Assembly: GCA_002364555.1 (NCBI GenBank)
Contig: DEYM01000146.1
Span: 1-5,979 of the forward strand
Source: Phycisphaerales bacterium UBA3158
Lineage (GTDB): Bacteria; Planctomycetota; Phycisphaerae; Phycisphaerales; SM1A02
Direction of reading: 5' to 3'
DNA length: 5,979 nt
Below the pieces are notes generated by a model. That model was not told the DNA's origin. It saw nothing but the letters and a program-made list of their open reading frames with translations, and searched no databases. Made by a program: the position numbers and the translations under genes. The first letter of the stretch is position 1. Each line of letters opens with the position of its first letter. Positions 3,619 to 5,979 of the stretch are shown piece by piece.

Positions 3619-5979
3619 ATGTCTCGCCTGCCCATCCTTGTCGGTATCGGATCCCTGATCGCGGCCACGCTGGCATATGCCACGCAACCGCTCAAGGCAC
3701 CCAATGGAATGTACGAACGTTCGCTGAACTGCCATGCCATTACCGGGGCCGACATCATCCCGGAACCCGGCGAGAAGATCGAGGATGGCACCATCGTCAT
3801 TCAGGACGGGATCATCGTATCCATGGGACAGAACGTCGAGATTCCCGCACATGCGAGAGTCTGGCATGCCGAGGGGATGATGATCTACCCCGGCTTCGTG
3901 GAACCGGCGATGATGGTCGAGACCAGCGATGCACCCTCGGGAGTGGGCGCCCATTGGAATTCACAGATCCGTGCTCAGCTTGACCTGCAGGCGCCGAATG
4001 GACTGGAACCACTCTCGGCATCGTCAAGGACATCCATGAGGGATGCCGGTTACACGGTGGCCGCCATCCATCCGTCCAAGGGTATCCTGCGTGGACGAGG
4101 AACCGTCATACCGATGGCCGAATCGGCAGAGGACATCCGTCCCTACATGAATGCCCGTGTACCGATGTCCGCGGGATTTGATCGAGGCGGATGGGGTGCT
4201 GGCTATCCGAGTTCGTTGATGGGATCGATCGCGTTGATGCGGCAGACCATGCTCGACAGCCGATGGCATCTGGATTGGGAATCCCGATGGGAATCCAACC
4301 CGGGAAACATGCAGCCACCACCACGTCGTGACGCCCTGGTCGCGATGGAATCCACAGTCAATGGAGCAACACCGGTACTCATCGAGGCAGGCACGCTCTC
4401 GAACATGCCTCGCAGCATGAAACTCGCGGACGAGTTCGACCTTGATATCTGGATTCTGGGTACTGGCGACGAGTATCGGAACATGAATGTCGTCAGGAGC
4501 ATGGATGTTCCACTCATCATCCCCATGAAGTTCCCGTCCCGACCGGAACTGTCATCCTTCGAATCCGCCGATCGAGTCTCTCTTCGAGAGCTCTCGGAAT
4601 GGGAGCAGGCGCCATCGAATCTTCGCCGACTCATCGATGCGGAGATGGATGTCCATGTGACGACGACTGATCTCGACAAACCTTCGGACATCCACAAGTC
4701 GATTCGTACCGCGATTCGAACCGGTGGTCTTGGGGAAGACGACGCACTGGCCTGCATCACGACCAGGCCCGCCAGACTCCTCGGCATCGACGACCAGGTC
4801 GGGCGGCTCGCGCCCGGCATGGCGGCTCATCTGGTCATGTGCGACGGCCCTTTGTTCGACAAGTCCACGACGATCCAGGAGGTGTGGGTCTCGGGCAACA
4901 GACATGATTACGAGAAGGAACCGATGGTTGAACTGGCTGGGCCGGGTACCTTCACATCGGGTGAACTCTCCTTGAAGGGATCCATCGACACGTCCAAGAA
5001 GTCCTTCTCGATAGAGATGCCCGGTGATGACAAGCCCGAGAAGATCAAGGCCAAGTCGGTGAAGATCAAGGGCTATCGCATGTGGGGCGTCATGGACTCC
5101 CGCCCATGGGGCCAGGAAGGCTGGGCAAGATTCGGAGGAAGGATCGACGGAGACACCTTCGCAGGTCGTGGTCGACTTCAGGATGGAACGCCGTTCACCT
5201 TCGATTTCATGCAGAGTGGAGAGGTCGAGGAGGGGAATGACGACGATACCGATGTCGCCTCCTCCGAGGAGGACGACGGGGCAGAGGAGCAGCAGGATCC
5301 ACTGGCAGGCACATGGTCGGTCGCGATGGAGATCCCCAACATGGACTTCGCGCCCGAGATAGAACTTGTCATTTCATCCGATGGCGGCAGCTATTCCGCC
5401 AAGATGAACATGATGGGCAATGAACGCAACATGGATTCCGTCAGCTTCAACGAAGCCAGTTCCGTTCTCAAGATGAGCAGCACCGAGGGGGATCGTCAGT
5501 TCGACATCACAGCGACCATTGCCGACAACCAGGCCAGCGGCACCGCCAGCAGTTCATTCGGGGAATTCACTATCTCGGGTTTCAGAATGGGAGACTCGGA
5601 GGATGAGGAAGGCGATGACGAGGATGACGTCGAGACCATTGAATCGCTCGAGATGCTCGCCTTTCCATTGGGTGCCTATGGTCGATTGCAACCACCCGAA
5701 CAGGAATCCGTCCGCATAGAGAATGCCACGATCTGGACCTGCGGCCCGAATGGGATCGTCGAGAACGGCGGGATGATCGTCGAGAATGGGAAGATCACTT
5801 GGGCGGGTCCGATGGATCAGATGCCCGAAAAGACTTCCATGGATCGAATCATCGATGCCGCTGGACTCCATGTCACCCCGGGTCTCATCGATTGTCACAG
5901 CCACACCGGAATCAATGGCGGTGTCAATGAAGGCAGCGAAGCCTGCACGGCCGAAGTGAGAATCGGCGATGTCATCGAT
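3619..5979 (+). CDS. Exported tandem amidohydrolase-family protein, N-terminal part (3' end outside window)
   Basis: The frame runs uninterrupted for 787 residues to the window edge. ATG 3619 has GGAG (3608-3611) seven bases upstream and opens a Sec signal peptide, with a hydrophobic stretch 4-19 and an AYA cleavage site at 19-21. Residues about 30-430 form one amidohydrolase-like unit: N-terminal beta segment (IEDGTIVIQDG, 54-64), PGF (91-93), YPSSLMGSIALMRQT (196-210), TTRPARLLG (381-389), GRLAPGMAAHLVM (395-407) and VWVSG (422-426). Its metal ligands appear lost: PGFVEPAMM replaces PGxxDxHxH, and E256 and G281 stand where later His ligands are expected. Residues 445-533 and 561-657 look like two beta-rich inserts, separated and followed by acidic runs (535-560, 659-675). 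A second amidohydrolase unit starts near 698 and has the intact motif PGLIDCHSH (H760, H762). The substrate is unknown; periplasmic or surface location is inferred. I recall similar long amidohydrolases in Planctomycetota and Gemmatimonadota. Confidence 0.88.
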   Translation, partial: MSRLPILVGIGSLIAATLAYATQPLKAPNGMYERSLNCHAITGADIIPEPGEKIEDGTIVIQDGIIVSMGQNVEIPAHARVWHAEGMMIYPGFVEPAMMVETSDAPSGVGAHWNSQIRAQLDLQAPNGLEPLSASSRTSMRDAGYTVAAIHPSKGILRGRGTVIPMAESAEDIRPYMNARVPMSAGFDRGGWGAGYPSSLMGSIALMRQTMLDSRWHLDWESRWESNPGNMQPPPRRDALVAMESTVNGATPVLIEAGTLSNMPRSMKLADEFDLDIWILGTGDEYRNMNVVRSMDVPLIIPMKFPSRPELSSFESADRVSLRELSEWEQAPSNLRRLIDAEMDVHVTTTDLDKPSDIHKSIRTAIRTGGLGEDDALACITTRPARLLGIDDQVGRLAPGMAAHLVMCDGPLFDKSTTIQEVWVSGNRHDYEKEPMVELAGPGTFTSGELSLKGSIDTSKKSFSIEMPGDDKPEKIKAKSVKIKGYRMWGVMDSRPWGQEGWARFGGRIDGDTFAGRGRLQDGTPFTFDFMQSGEVEEGNDDDTDVASSEEDDGAEEQQDPLAGTWSVAMEIPNMDFAPEIELVISSDGGSYSAKMNMMGNERNMDSVSFNEASSVLKMSSTEGDRQFDITATIADNQASGTASSSFGEFTISGFRMGDSEDEEGDDEDDVETIESLEMLAFPLGAYGRLQPPEQESVRIENATIWTCGPNGIVENGGMIVENGKITWAGPMDQMPEKTSMDRIIDAAGLHVTPGLIDCHSHTGINGGVNEGSEACTAEVRIGDVID

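Noticed and set aside
3442..3954. A 170-residue minus-strand open frame across the intergenic region and the amidohydrolase start
   Set aside because: It covers the signal peptide and ribosome binding site of the forward gene and has a His/Gly/Asp-rich shadow composition with no domain.
4203..4820. A 205-residue minus-strand open frame inside the amidohydrolase gene
   Set aside because: It is Ser/Arg-rich, without domain or ribosome binding site, and antisense to a continuous coding frame with family motifs.

Overview
This window most likely comes from a marine or environmental member of the Planctomycetota, probably Phycisphaerae-like. That assignment is an inference from three features: moderately GC-rich DNA; a secreted protein ending in a Cys-bracketed pair of dockerin-type calcium loops; and a very long secreted amidohydrolase-like protein of a kind I recall from Planctomycetota, Gemmatimonadota and Bacteroidota. 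There is no rRNA, tRNA or other marker that fixes the taxonomy. All supported genes are on the + strand.

Layout. (1) 2-625 is the 3' part of a secreted protein: an Asp/Gly-rich linker, a CBM2-like carbohydrate-binding domain and a C-terminal dockerin-like module. (2) 626-1278 has no convincing gene. Its first part carries four consecutive stem-loops (644-808) and the rest is open in several frames but unrecognised. (3) 1279-1716 encodes a dCMP/cytidine deaminase-family zinc enzyme. (4) 1805-3118 encodes a full-length succinylarginine dihydrolase (AstB). A TAGAAT box sits 6 bp before its ATG, which suggests a leaderless transcript. (5) 3161-3400 is a probable small gene of unknown function, flanked by hairpins. 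(6) 3401-3618 is intergenic, with a compact two-hairpin structure at 3469-3523. (7) 3619 to the window end is the N-terminal 787 residues of an exported tandem amidohydrolase. Its first amidohydrolase unit has lost the metal ligands that can be located, and its second unit, entered at the window edge, keeps the HxH motif.

The genes do not form an obvious single pathway. The deaminase belongs to pyrimidine nucleotide metabolism and AstB to arginine catabolism; no other ast gene is visible. The first and last proteins look extracytoplasmic, and both use acidic low-complexity linkers. The items most worth a second look are the pseudo-enzyme/enzyme architecture of the last protein, the hairpin array after the first gene, and the predicted leaderless astB promoter with an overlapping palindrome. 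I did not see a defence system, a CRISPR array or a mobile element.
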